Assembly: GCA_036382855.1 (NCBI GenBank)
Contig: DASVPO010000012.1
Location: 307,768-371,767, forward strand
Direction: 5' to 3'
DNA length: 64,000 bases
DNA from: DASVTR01 sp036382855
GTDB taxonomy: Bacteria > Acidobacteriota > Blastocatellia > Pyrinomonadales > Pyrinomonadaceae
Shown here: positions 17,426 through 26,039 of the stretch, piece by piece
Layout of the letters: the number at the start of each line of letters is the position of its first letter
Numbering within the stretch: the first letter of the stretch is position 1
Position numbers and translations under genes: made by a program
The notes under the pieces: model-generated
Told to the model about the DNA's origin: nothing
Seen by the model: only the letters and a program-made list of their open reading frames with translations
Database searches by the model: none

Positions 17426-17543
17426 TTTATGGGGACTTCCTTCTTGATAAATTCATTTAAGATTGGAGCGGGTATGAAATATATCACAGGGGGGTGTGCG
17501 GCAGTCCAGCCAGAGAGACTAAAAGAGAGGACGGGCGCAAAGA

Positions 17544-17590
17544 GAATCCGCAGCACGCCAGCCACTAAATGAACGGCACGCTGCGGACTC
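17544..17590 (-). terminator. Terminator after M16 peptidase operon
   Basis: A 16-bp stem with one mismatch (GAGTCCGCAGCGTGCC on the minus strand, 17590-17575, pairing with GGCGTGCTGCGGATTC, 17559-17544) is followed by TCTTTGCG. It lies 29 bp beyond the stop of the gene at 17619. Confidence 0.75.
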
Positions 17591-17618
17591 ACTCTGCACC
17601 TGCATTCGTCTTCGGTCT

Positions 17619-19028
17619 TTAATTCTCGACCTTGCCGAACGGCCCTAGCTGCTCTGCAACTTTTCCCTTATCGCCGACGACGACGAGAGTCATCTTATCG
17701 TCAATCAGGTAGGTCTGCGCGATGCGTTGCACGTCTTTGGGCGTGATGGCGAAGACCCTCTGCACGTAGGTGGTCAGATATTTTTCGTCCAGCCCGTGCA
17801 AATCAAGGAAAGCAAGCTGGCCGATGACGCCCTGCCGGTTGGAATTCTGGAGCACGAAGATTCCGGCCAGGTAGTTTTTGATGCCCTGCAACTCCTCTTC
17901 GGTCGGCGGCTCTTTTCTGAGACGGTCAATCTCGTAGAAAATCTCCTTGAGCGAGGGCCCTGTGACGGCGGTTGTGACATCTGCTGTTTCAACCCAGTAG
18001 GCATCACGGTAGCGCGTAGAGACTTGGCTGAAGGGCGAGTAGGTGTAGCCCTTGGCTTCGCGTATGTTGGAAGTGATGCGTGAGGCGAAAGAACCGCCGA
18101 GCAATGAATCCATGACTTGCAGCCCTATGTAGTCTGGATTGCTGGGGTCAACGACGGGCAAGCCAATCAGGATGGTTGACTGCGTCGCGCCGGGACGGTC
18201 AATCAGATGCAGCGTGCGCGCCGCAGTCGGTTTCGGAATATCAACGACGGGGTCGCTGCCGCGCGTCCATGATTCGAAAGCCTGTGTGATGGCCTTCTTC
18301 ATCGCGGCTGAGTCGAAGCGTCCGGCGACGTAGAGATTGGTGCGCGCTGCCCCGAAGTTGTCCTTGTAGAATTTCTGTATATCTCCGATTGTGTAGCCGG
18401 CAATCATCTGCTCGGTCGGAAACATGCGACCGTAAGGATGATTCGGATAGAGCACCTTGCGGAATTGTTCTGTCGCAATCTGTCCGGGCTGCGTGCGCGC
18501 GATGGTCAGTTGACGCAGGCGGTCATTCTTCAAGCGCTGCAATTCCGAGGCGGGAAGCAGCGGGCGCTGCATCACGTCTGCGATCAGGGCGACCAGTTGC
18601 GGGCCGAATTCCGAGAGGACATCGCCCGCGACGTTGGTCTGGTCAGCACCAACGCCGACGGTTATCTGGCCGCCCATCTGTGCGGCTTCCTGTGCTATTT
18701 GTTCTGCGGAGCGGGAGGTCGTTCCCTCCTTGAGCATCGAGCCGGTCAGGGTAGCCAGCCACGTTTGCGTGGCCGTCTCATTCAAACTGCCAGTACGTAC
18801 GACGGCCCTGACCGTCACCTTCGGCACAGAGCCGTAAGGCACGAGCGTCACGCGCATCCCGTTCTTCAACGTGAAGGTTTCCTTGCGCGGAAGCGTGAAA
18901 GGTTTCGGCGTTGCGCCTGCGGGCGGCGTCTCTTTCTGCTGTTGGGCCAACGCAACACTTGCGGGCTGTAGGCCGAAGACGCCGAGCAGGATAAGGCAAA
19001 CTGCGATCTTTATTTTCTTGACAGACAT
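17619..19028 (-). CDS. M16 peptidase-like protein, non-catalytic subunit type
   Basis: Insulinase-family protein of 469 residues with a signal peptide (VCLILLGVFGLQPASVALAQ). The ATG at 19028 has GGAG six bases upstream. It has the two-lobe M16 layout, but the position of the zinc motif HxxEH is occupied by ETATQTWLATLTG, so it should not bind zinc. The second lobe carries PGATQSTILIGLPV and the YSPFSQVSTRY region typical of the substrate-binding subunit. The active partner is encoded immediately upstream (36 bp), as in heterodimeric periplasmic M16 pairs. Confidence 0.85.
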   Translation of the reverse strand: MSVKKIKIAVCLILLGVFGLQPASVALAQQQKETPPAGATPKPFTLPRKETFTLKNGMRVTLVPYGSVPKVTVRAVVRTGSLNETATQTWLATLTGSMLKEGTTSRSAEQIAQEAAQMGGQITVGVGADQTNVAGDVLSEFGPQLVALIADVMQRPLLPASELQRLKNDRLRQLTIARTQPGQIATEQFRKVLYPNHPYGRMFPTEQMIAGYTIGDIQKFYKDNFGAARTNLYVAGRFDSAAMKKAITQAFESWTRGSDPVVDIPKPTAARTLHLIDRPGATQSTILIGLPVVDPSNPDYIGLQVMDSLLGGSFASRITSNIREAKGYTYSPFSQVSTRYRDAYWVETADVTTAVTGPSLKEIFYEIDRLRKEPPTEEELQGIKNYLAGIFVLQNSNRQGVIGQLAFLDLHGLDEKYLTTYVQRVFAITPKDVQRIAQTYLIDDKMTLVVVGDKGKVAEQLGPFGKVEN

Positions 19029-19064
19029 ATCAATCTCCATCTTCTTTATCAATGCGGGCGCGGT

Positions 19065-20456
19065 TTAACTTCCGCTGCCGGGTTCGATTGCCAGAATGGT
19101 GCGGTTGGTCGAGCGCAGGTATTCGCGCGCGGTGCGCTGAATCAACTCCGGCGTCACCTTTTTGAACTGCGCTTCGAGCGAGTTAATGCGCTCCGGGTTA
19201 TCGTCGAAGAGCGCGAAGCTTGCCAGAAGGTCTGCGCGACCGAAACCGTTGAAGGTCGTCAGCGTATCGTAGAGACTGGAACGCAGTTTCACCAGCGCGC
19301 GGTCGAGCGTCTTCTGGTCAACGGGTTTTGTCTGCACCTGCGCGATGGCAGCGTCAACGGCCGAGAGAATCTCGTCGGGCGTTTTGTTGTTGTCGTGGAA
19401 GAGATAGCCTAGCCAGAGCATAGGCCCGCTGTAGTTGTACATGTTGCCGAGCAGGTTGATGCCGCCGGGGATGTTGGCCGCAAGCCCGCGCTTCTTCACA
19501 AGCTCCTGGTAGAGAAGGCTGTCTTCTCCCTGAAGGAGAATCTGGTCCAGCAGGCCCATTGCATAATACTCCGGCGTGTTGCGCTCCGGCATGTGGTAGG
19601 CGAAGGCGAGCGCGGGTCGCTTGGCGAGCGGGTCTTTCTTGGTGGCGCGCTTCTCCTTCTCCTGTCGCGGCTCTACGAGGTCCGGCATCGCGGGCTGCTT
19701 TGATGCCGGAATGGCGTTGAAATACTTCTCAATCATCTTGCGGGCGGCACTCTCTTCGAAATCTCCGACGACGACGAGCACTGCGTTGTTCGGAGCGTAG
19801 TAAGTGTTAAAGAAGTCCTGCACGTCTTTGAGCGTGGCGGCTTCGATGTCTTTGAGGTCGCCGTAAAAGTTGTGCGCGTTGTACCAGTTGGTGTTGGCAT
19901 ACTGCGGCATGTCGAGCCATGGGAAACCGCCGTAGGGCGTATTGAGCACGTTGACCTTGACTTCGTTGCCGACCACGCCCTGCTGATTCTTCAGGTTCTC
20001 TTCTGTGATGTTGAGGCCGCGCATGCGGTCGGCCTCGGCCCAGAGCGCCGTTTCGAGTTTGTGCGCGGGCATGATCTCGAAGTAGTTGGTGAAATCAAAA
20101 CGGGTCGAGCCGTTGAGGATTCCGCCGTTCTGCTGGACGAGTTTGATAAACTCCATCTTGCCCAGATTCTTCGAGCCTTGAAACATCATGTGCTCGAAGA
20201 GATGCGCAAAGCCTGTGCGGTCTTTCGGCTCGACGCGAAAGCCGATGCGATAGTAAACGGCGACGGCGACGGTCGGCGAGCTCGTATCAGGCGAGAGCAC
20301 GACGCGCAGGCCGTTCGGCAGTTTGTAGTAAGTGACGGGAACGCTGAAACCGTCCTTATCCTTCGCGGCAGCAAGAGCGCTCGACTGCTGGGCCATCCCA
20401 AGCGCCAGCGCGAGACACAAAGCCGCGGAGACAAAGCGACCAAAGCTAATCTTCAT
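19065..20456 (-). CDS. M16 zinc peptidase, catalytic subunit
   Basis: 463-residue secreted metallopeptidase with a signal peptide (FVSAALCLALALGMAQQSSALA). The zinc-binding motif is intact: FAHLFEHMMFQGS (HxxEH), with the distal glutamate expected about 75 residues later near NQQGVVGNEVK. The second M16 lobe lies around VVVGDFEESAARKMIEKYF. It pairs with the zinc-less homologue encoded just downstream. The complex likely degrades peptides in the periplasm or at the surface. Confidence 0.9.
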   Translation of the reverse strand: MKISFGRFVSAALCLALALGMAQQSSALAAAKDKDGFSVPVTYYKLPNGLRVVLSPDTSSPTVAVAVYYRIGFRVEPKDRTGFAHLFEHMMFQGSKNLGKMEFIKLVQQNGGILNGSTRFDFTNYFEIMPAHKLETALWAEADRMRGLNITEENLKNQQGVVGNEVKVNVLNTPYGGFPWLDMPQYANTNWYNAHNFYGDLKDIEAATLKDVQDFFNTYYAPNNAVLVVVGDFEESAARKMIEKYFNAIPASKQPAMPDLVEPRQEKEKRATKKDPLAKRPALAFAYHMPERNTPEYYAMGLLDQILLQGEDSLLYQELVKKRGLAANIPGGINLLGNMYNYSGPMLWLGYLFHDNNKTPDEILSAVDAAIAQVQTKPVDQKTLDRALVKLRSSLYDTLTTFNGFGRADLLASFALFDDNPERINSLEAQFKKVTPELIQRTAREYLRSTNRTILAIEPGSGS

Positions 20457-20519
20457 AGAACCTCCGTTGGAAACCGAATAAGCGATAAATTAAACCGAAG
20501 TGTACGATGCTTGGGGAGT

Positions 20520-20849
20520 TTACTTTTCACTCAGGAGACCTTCAAGCTGCGCTCTCTGTGCGCCGCAGACGCACACGCGTTTGAGCCTCATGGTCTGCCC
20601 GCTGATGATGCGGACGGCGCGACGCGGCACACTGAAAGCGCGTGCGAGCGTGCGCATTAATTCTTCGTTGGCCGCGCCCTCTACGGGCGGCGCGCTGACG
20701 CGCACCTTGAGCGCGCCGTCGTGCTCTCCGGCCGTCCGGCTGCGCGTCGCGCGCGGCACAACCCGCACCATAAACGTTATTGAGTCATCCTGTTCCGTGC
20801 AATCAATCAAGGGGTGTGGCCCTTTTGAGAGAAAGCCTAATACGTTCAA
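20520..20849 (-). CDS. DUF167 / YggU family protein
   Basis: 109 residues. The segment VRVVPRATRSRTAGEHDGALKVRVSAPP and the following PVEGAANEELMRTLARAF match the DUF167 (YggU) fold, a small alpha/beta protein of unknown role. It overlaps the yggT-like gene by 4 bp, and yggS lies further upstream. The yggS-yggT-yggU order is conserved in many bacteria and suggests a link to PLP homeostasis or cell division. Confidence 0.85.
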   Translation of the reverse strand: MNVLGFLSKGPHPLIDCTEQDDSITFMVRVVPRATRSRTAGEHDGALKVRVSAPPVEGAANEELMRTLARAFSVPRRAVRIISGQTMRLKRVCVCGAQRAQLEGLLSEK

Positions 20850-21457
20850 CGGGCGAGAAGAGTTCCGGCAATCGCCCTTTGAAACAGATCGAGCAGCAAG
20901 AGCACGACGATGGGGGAAATGTCGAACATTCCGAGCGGGGGAATCAGGCGGCGAAACGGGCCCAGAACAGGCTCCGTCAACATCAACAGAAAACGCATCA
21001 CGGGATTAACGGAGCTAACGCCCCACGAAAAGACGATGCGTATGAAAATCACTAACGAGTAGAGCGCCAGCAGCCCGTAGAGCACGAAGCCGACGAGCCT
21101 GACGATTCTGCCCGTACTCAAGCTATCAATGATGCCGTCCAGTGTCCATAAGACGGTGTGCACGAGCGAGTAGGCGAAATAGCCGAGCAGGATTGCTATC
21201 AGGATGGTCAACAGCGGAGCGAGTTTCGGTTCGAGGCCGGAGCGAGCGAGGCCGCGCCTGATAGGGTTGACCATCGGGTCTGTCGTCCGCCTGACGTTGA
21301 GAGCAATCCAGCCAAACGGATTCAAATCCGCGTAGGTGACTATCAGGCGCAACAAGACGAGGACGATAACGCCGAGGCAGATAGTTATCACCGCATACCA
21401 GACGAGCAAGTCTATGAAGAGAAAAATGTTCATGTAGAGAATAACAACAACTTGCAT
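20846..21457 (-). CDS. YggT family membrane protein
   Basis: 203 residues with four to five hydrophobic segments in two similar halves, the typical YggT arrangement. Each half ends in a family-like motif (TDPMVNPIRRGL and TEPVLGPFRRLIPPLGMFDISPI), the repeated P-x-RR signature. The ATG at 21457 (MQVVVILYM) is preferred to the one at 21472. The role is unknown; YggT proteins have been linked to osmotic tolerance and membrane insertion. Confidence 0.85.
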   Translation of the reverse strand: MQVVVILYMNIFLFIDLLVWYAVITICLGVIVLVLLRLIVTYADLNPFGWIALNVRRTTDPMVNPIRRGLARSGLEPKLAPLLTILIAILLGYFAYSLVHTVLWTLDGIIDSLSTGRIVRLVGFVLYGLLALYSLVIFIRIVFSWGVSSVNPVMRFLLMLTEPVLGPFRRLIPPLGMFDISPIVVLLLLDLFQRAIAGTLLAR

Positions 21458-21526
21458 CCCACCGGCGGCCATCGTAGCCGCGCAGAGCCTCAGAGGGCAG
21501 AGCCGCCAAGAGCGAGACGGATGCGT

Positions 21527-22270
21527 TTATTGGCCCGTGGACGTTTCCCTCGCGCGCCTCTCACCGAAGATGGCCGTGCCGACGCGCACAAGCGTCGCGC
21601 CCTCTTCGATGGCAATCTCAAAATCGTGGCTCATCCCCATGGAGAGTTCGCCGCTGCTATTTGCGCCAAACGCTTCTCCTGCGGAAAGCGCGTCGCGCAA
21701 TTCTCGCAGTCGTTTGAAGAAGGGGCGCACGCGTTCAGCCTCCTCGAAGAAGGGCGGCAGCGTCATCAACCCGCGTAAGCGCAAGCGCTCAGTTTCCCTT
21801 ACCGCCTCGACCATCAACGGCAACTCTTCCTCGCTCACGCCCGTCTTCGTCGCTTCCCCGGCCAGATCAACCTGAATCAGCACGGGCAACTCCCCGCGTC
21901 CTTCTTCGATGCAGAGACGGTCGAGCCGGCGCGCGAGCGAGATTGAGTCGAGCGAATGAATGAGGTCAAAGAGCACGACGGCACGACGCGCCTTGTTAGC
22001 CTGTAGATGCCCTATGAGATGCCAGCGCGCGTCGTTGCGTCCGACCGCAGCGATTTTCGCGTCGGCCTCCTGCACGCGATTCTCACCGAAGTCTTGAAGG
22101 CCCGCTTCGAGCGCGAGTTTCAACAGTTCCGTAGGCTGCGTCTTGCTGACGCCGACGAGCCTTATCTCTCCGGGCGCTCTATTCGTGCGGCGCGCGGCCT
22201 GCTCTATGCGGCGGCGCACCTCCGCCAGACGTTCGCTTAAAACTTCAGAACTCGACGCTCTTTCAGGCAT
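21527..22270 (-). CDS. YggS/PROSC family PLP-binding protein
   Basis: Pyridoxal-phosphate homeostasis protein with an alanine-racemase-like barrel. The ATG at 22270 (MPERASSSEV) gives 247 residues; the reading frame stays open further upstream but that part does not fit the family. The PLP lysine is in IRLVGVSKTQPTELL, followed by DFGENRVQEA and WHLIGHLQANKARRAV. The phosphate-binding end reads LSMGMSHDFEIAIEEGATLVRVG, split here by the family glycine loop. It heads the yggS-yggT-yggU cluster. Confidence 0.95.
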   Translation of the reverse strand: MPERASSSEVLSERLAEVRRRIEQAARRTNRAPGEIRLVGVSKTQPTELLKLALEAGLQDFGENRVQEADAKIAAVGRNDARWHLIGHLQANKARRAVVLFDLIHSLDSISLARRLDRLCIEEGRGELPVLIQVDLAGEATKTGVSEEELPLMVEAVRETERLRLRGLMTLPPFFEEAERVRPFFKRLRELRDALSAGEAFGANSSGELSMGMSHDFEIAIEEGATLVRVGTAIFGERRARETSTGQ

Positions 22271-22613
22271 CCGTTTTCCGTTCGAGAAATTGAAAGAGAA
22301 ACTATAACAACCGCGTGCGCCCGCCCGCAACCGCATCAAAGGGTCAGCGCGTGCCTGCAAGGCTCGTTTTGCTGCCATGACCCAAAGCGAGGCGCACCAT
22401 ATACGGACTCTCGAATGACAATATAGTATACGGTTGCGGAACGAACGCGGCCCGCTCGTAAATGGTATCAACAACTTAACAATGCAGCGGCTCCGGCACG
22501 CTGTTTGTTACTAATTTCCTGCCCCCGACGTTTACATCCTCAAAATTTAAATGGAAACAATACTAAGCGAGACTGCCGACAGTTTCGCCTCTTTGGTCGG
22601 ACGGGAGGAAAAG

Positions 22614-23198
22614 ATGAGAGATTCTAAAGGCAGACGCTCAATACTGTGGGCGTTGATTTTGACATTGGTTGTGGCCGTCGCTGCGCCGAGCCTCGTGGCT
22701 GCGCAGGGACGCGGGAAAGGTCATGGTCACAAGCAGGATAAGCAGGACAAGAAGGCCGAGAAATTCAAGAACCGGCACGACGCGCGCGACGGGCGCTGGG
22801 ACGGACGCGGCCCGCGCGATGACCGCCATGATGACCGCGACTACGATGACGACGATGATGACGACCGTGGACGCGGGCGTCGGCGCGACAACGACCGCGA
22901 CGATGACGGCATCAACGACCGCACCGAAATTCGTCGTCAGGCGCAGAGCATTGGCTACGACGAAGGCTATCGCGCCGGACAGCAAGACCGCGCCAGCGGA
23001 AGAAGTCGCGACGCGAGCGCGCACAGCGCTTACAGGGATGCGACCATCGGCTACCGCAACAGTTATGGCAACATAGACCTTTATCGCAGCAGCTTCCGTC
23101 AGGGCTTCCGTCAAGGCTATGAAGACGGCTATCGCAACCGAAGTTCGAACCGTAGCGGCATCGGCGGCATCCTTGGCGATATTTTCGGTCGCCCGTAA
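22614..23198 (+). CDS. Secreted Asp/Arg-rich protein with glycine-type repeats
   Basis: Function unknown. GGGAGG five bases upstream supports the ATG at 22614. A signal peptide (ILWALILTLVVAVAAPSLVAAQ) leads into a highly charged region made of Asp, Arg, Gly and His (residues about 25-100) that is likely disordered. The C-terminal 90 residues contain the repeated motif YDEGYRAGQQD, FRQGFRQGYEDGYRNR, as in other secreted proteins with YxxGYxxG repeats. The mixed acidic/basic composition may bind metal or polyanions. Confidence 0.65.
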   Translation: MRDSKGRRSILWALILTLVVAVAAPSLVAAQGRGKGHGHKQDKQDKKAEKFKNRHDARDGRWDGRGPRDDRHDDRDYDDDDDDDRGRGRRRDNDRDDDGINDRTEIRRQAQSIGYDEGYRAGQQDRASGRSRDASAHSAYRDATIGYRNSYGNIDLYRSSFRQGFRQGYEDGYRNRSSNRSGIGGILGDIFGRP

Positions 23199-23218
23199 CA
23201 GGTGGCAGATAAGCCTGC

Positions 23219-23248
23219 TTGACACCCTCGCGCCCGCGTCCTTATATT
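23219..23248 (+). promoter_or_regulatory. Sigma-70-type promoter for tRNA-Leu
   Basis: TTGACA at 23219-23224 is a perfect -35 box. TATATT at 23243-23248 is a near-consensus -10 box after an 18-bp spacer. The tRNA begins 16 bp downstream of it. Confidence 0.75.
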
Positions 23249-23263
23249 AAAACTCAAGCGCGG

Positions 23264-23347
23264 GCGGATGTGGCGAAACTGGCAGACGCGCAGGTCTCAG
23301 AAGCCTGTGGTGGCGACACCGTGGTGGTTCAAATCCACTCATCCGCA
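23264..23347 (+). tRNA. tRNA-Leu (CAG anticodon)
   Basis: An 84-nt cloverleaf with a perfect 7-bp acceptor stem (GCGGATG with CATCCGC), discriminator A and no encoded CCA. The anticodon stem-loop CAGGT-CTCAGAA-GCCTG gives the anticodon CAG at 23298-23300. A long variable arm (TGGTGGCGACACCG) marks the class II leucine tRNA, and the T loop is TTCAAAT. Confidence 0.95.
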
Positions 23348-23355
23348 TAAAGAGA

Positions 23356-23396
23356 GGCGACAGTGAAAAGGCAAATCCTGTTTCACTGTCGCCTTT
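23356..23396 (+). terminator. Terminator after tRNA-Leu
   Basis: A perfect 13-bp inverted repeat (GGCGACAGTGAAA at 23356-23368, TTTCACTGTCGCC at 23381-23393) is followed by TTT and a partial repeat of the second arm. It ends the tRNA transcript. Confidence 0.8.
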
Positions 23397-23436
23397 CACT
23401 GTCGCCAGTCCTCATCCTGACTGTAGTCTTCTAATC

Positions 23437-23877
23437 CTAGTTAATAGTTTCCGACATATGCTCCGCCGTCTGCTCGGCCTGCGCTTGAGCGACGACGAGC
23501 GCCTGCTCGTCTCTGAGCGACGAATCAATCAGGGTTTGCACCCAGTATTGGCCGGGCGTGGGAAACGTCAGGTGAAAGAAGAAGTTGATATTTTCTGCGA
23601 AGCCCTGCGCGGCGACATCAAAGCGCGTCGGCTGTGAAAGCATCAGATGTTGCTGGCGGTCGGGCGACATCACCCTGACCTCCGAGAGATGTGTTCCCTC
23701 GCCGCGCCAACGGCTGACGACCGCGAGCTTAAAAAGCGTAACGGGAAATTCCTGCACCGTGATGATGTTCGGAATAATGCCCATCAAGGATAGTTTCGGC
23801 CCGACTTCAACACGCACATCTTCACAAAGAATCGTGTAAACGAGTTTGAGATTGTCTGCCTCTGCTGCCGTTGTCAT
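23437..23877 (-). CDS. Conserved hypothetical protein (DUF6941-like)
   Basis: 146 residues, no signal peptide. The sequence begins with a beta-rich segment with LVYTILCEDVRVEVGPKLSLMG and IIPNIITVQEFPVTLFKLAVV. This pattern fits a family of small uncharacterised bacterial proteins (DUF6941-like, from memory and tentative) with a beta-sandwich. The C-terminus is Ala/Gln/Glu-rich. No catalytic residues are seen, and the neighbours (tRNA, DNA ligase) give no functional clue. Confidence 0.5.
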   Translation of the reverse strand: MTTAAEADNLKLVYTILCEDVRVEVGPKLSLMGIIPNIITVQEFPVTLFKLAVVSRWRGEGTHLSEVRVMSPDRQQHLMLSQPTRFDVAAQGFAENINFFFHLTFPTPGQYWVQTLIDSSLRDEQALVVAQAQAEQTAEHMSETIN

Positions 23878-23973
23878 AAAGTCTCCGTTCTAAAACAAAT
23901 TTTGAAATCAAATATTCAAATCAAGCGCCGTCCGTTCAGATTATGAACGCCGGAGGTTTAGTCTTCAGCTTCG

Positions 23974-26034
23974 TTATTCGAGCATTTGACGGAGCGCTGC
24001 TTCGTCAATCACGCGCAGGCCGAGCGACTGCGCTTTGTCGAGTTTCGACCCTGCCTCTTCGCCCGCGACGACGTAATCCGTCTTCTTGCTCACTGTCGAA
24101 GTCACGCGCCCGCCGCGCGCTTCGATGAGAGCACGCGCTTCGTCGCGCGTCAGTGTTTCCAGTTTGCCTGTCAGGACAAACTGCTTGCCTGCGAAAGCCT
24201 CGTCGTGTGTTGCGGCAGCGCCGCCCGAAAGCTCCGTCCTGACGCCAGCCGCTTCGAGGCGCTGGCAGAGCGCCAGGTTTCCCGCGTCGGCAAACCAATC
24301 GCGCACGCTCTCCGCGACCGTCAAGCCGATTTCATGCACGGCGTCTAGTTCTTCGACGGTCACAGCAGCAAGGCGTTTGAGCGAACGAAAACTGCGCGCG
24401 AGGATACCGGCTGTGCGTTCACCGACATGGCGTATGCCGAGGCCGTAGACCAGATTCGACAACTCGCGCGACTTGCTCGCTTCAATCTGCGCCAGCAAAT
24501 TCGATGCAGATTTCTCAGCCATCCGTTCAAGCCCTGCGACCGCTTCAAGCTCCAAGCCGTAGAGGTCGCCGACATCGCGCAGCATCTTCTTCTCGACCAT
24601 CTGTTCGACTAAGGCTTCGCCTAAGCCTTCAATCCGCATCGCGCGCCGCGAAGCGTAGTGCAACAGCCGCGCCTTCAACTGCGCCGCACAATCGGCCGCG
24701 ACACAGCGCGCCACCACTTCGCCTTCGGGCCGCGAAATAACGCCGCCACAGACAGGACACTTCTTAGGCATCCTGAACGGCTTCTCCGCGCCCGTGCGTC
24801 TTGACTCGACAACCTTGATGACCTTCGGAATAACCTCGCCGCTCTTTTCAATCAAGACCCAATCACCGACGCGCACGTCGAGGCGCTTAATCTCGTCTTC
24901 ATTATGAAGGGTGGCGCGGGCGACGGTCGTTCCGGCCAGCAGAACGGGCGCTAGATTCGCGACGGGCGTGAGCGCGCCCGTGCGCCCGACCTGCACGACG
25001 ATGGAGAGCACCTGCGTTGTCGCCTGACGGGCAGGATATTTGTAAGCGATGGCCCAGCGCGGAGCTTTCGTCGTCGCGCCAAACTCATCCTGAAGCGCCG
25101 TCGAGTTGACTTTCACGACGACGCCGTCAATCTCATAGCCAAGCTCATCGCGCTTCATCTCCATCTGGTTGCAGTAGTCAATCACTTCATCAATCGAGGC
25201 ACACAGCGCGCGGTTCGGGTTAACGCGGAAGCCCGCACGGTCGAGCCATTCGAGCGAGTCCCAATGGGTCGCGAAAGGCTTGCGCTCGCCCGTGATGAGG
25301 TCGTAGGCAAACATGTCCAGGCGGCGGGCGGCGACGATGCGCGGGTCTAGTTGACGGATGGTTCCGGCGGCAGCGTTGCGCGGATTGGCGAAGCGCGTCT
25401 CGCCCGCTTCCTCGCGCTCTGCGTTAATCTTTTCAAAGATGCTGCGCGGGAGATAAGCCTCGCCGCGCACCTCTATCTCGCGCCCTGAACGCTTGTCTTC
25501 AGTTTTAAGCTTGAGAGGGACGCTGCGAATCGTGCGCGCGTTCTGTGTGACATCCTCGCCGCGTTGACCGTCGCCGCGCGTCACGCCGCGCACGAGCATG
25601 CCATCCTCGTAGTGCAGGGAAATCGAGAGGCCGTCTATTTTTAGTTCAGCGACATATTCGATGGGGCGGCCGTCTGCGAGCCGCTGACAGCGCTCGTCGA
25701 AGGCGCGCAGGTCATCTATGTTGTAGCTGTTGTCGAGCGAGAGCATAGGGCGGCGATGCACATACTCATCGAAGCCCTCGGCGGGTCGTCCGCCGACGCG
25801 CTGCGTGGGGCTGTCGGGTGTGACGAGTTCCGGGTGCTCCGTTTCAAGCTGTTGCAGGCGCGCGAGCAGTTGGTCGTATTCAACGTCGGAGATTTCCGGG
25901 TTGTCGTAAACGTAGTACAACTCTTCGTGACGACGAATCTCCGTGCGTAAGTTTTCGATTTCGCGTTCGATTGTTTGGCGCTTGACTGGCAACTCTACAG
26001 CTTCCTCTTCAAAATTGAACTCTAAATTAGACAC
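23974..26034 (-). CDS. ligA: NAD-dependent DNA ligase
   Basis: Essential replicative ligase that seals nicks using NAD. 686 residues. The adenylation domain has the nucleophile lysine in VAELKIDGLSIS (KxDG). The OB fold follows, then the four-cysteine zinc finger (CPVCGGVI ... CVAADCAAQ), then the helix-hairpin-helix domain (IEGLGEAL, VYGLGIRHVG) and a C-terminal BRCT domain (KQFVLTGKLETLTRDEA). All domains are complete. It ends close to the M20-type gene (6 bp apart), which is upstream on the same strand. Confidence 0.97.
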   Translation of the reverse strand: MSNLEFNFEEEAVELPVKRQTIEREIENLRTEIRRHEELYYVYDNPEISDVEYDQLLARLQQLETEHPELVTPDSPTQRVGGRPAEGFDEYVHRRPMLSLDNSYNIDDLRAFDERCQRLADGRPIEYVAELKIDGLSISLHYEDGMLVRGVTRGDGQRGEDVTQNARTIRSVPLKLKTEDKRSGREIEVRGEAYLPRSIFEKINAEREEAGETRFANPRNAAAGTIRQLDPRIVAARRLDMFAYDLITGERKPFATHWDSLEWLDRAGFRVNPNRALCASIDEVIDYCNQMEMKRDELGYEIDGVVVKVNSTALQDEFGATTKAPRWAIAYKYPARQATTQVLSIVVQVGRTGALTPVANLAPVLLAGTTVARATLHNEDEIKRLDVRVGDWVLIEKSGEVIPKVIKVVESRRTGAEKPFRMPKKCPVCGGVISRPEGEVVARCVAADCAAQLKARLLHYASRRAMRIEGLGEALVEQMVEKKMLRDVGDLYGLELEAVAGLERMAEKSASNLLAQIEASKSRELSNLVYGLGIRHVGERTAGILARSFRSLKRLAAVTVEELDAVHEIGLTVAESVRDWFADAGNLALCQRLEAAGVRTELSGGAAATHDEAFAGKQFVLTGKLETLTRDEARALIEARGGRVTSTVSKKTDYVVAGEEAGSKLDKAQSLGLRVIDEAALRQMLE

Positions 26035-26039
26035 CCTCT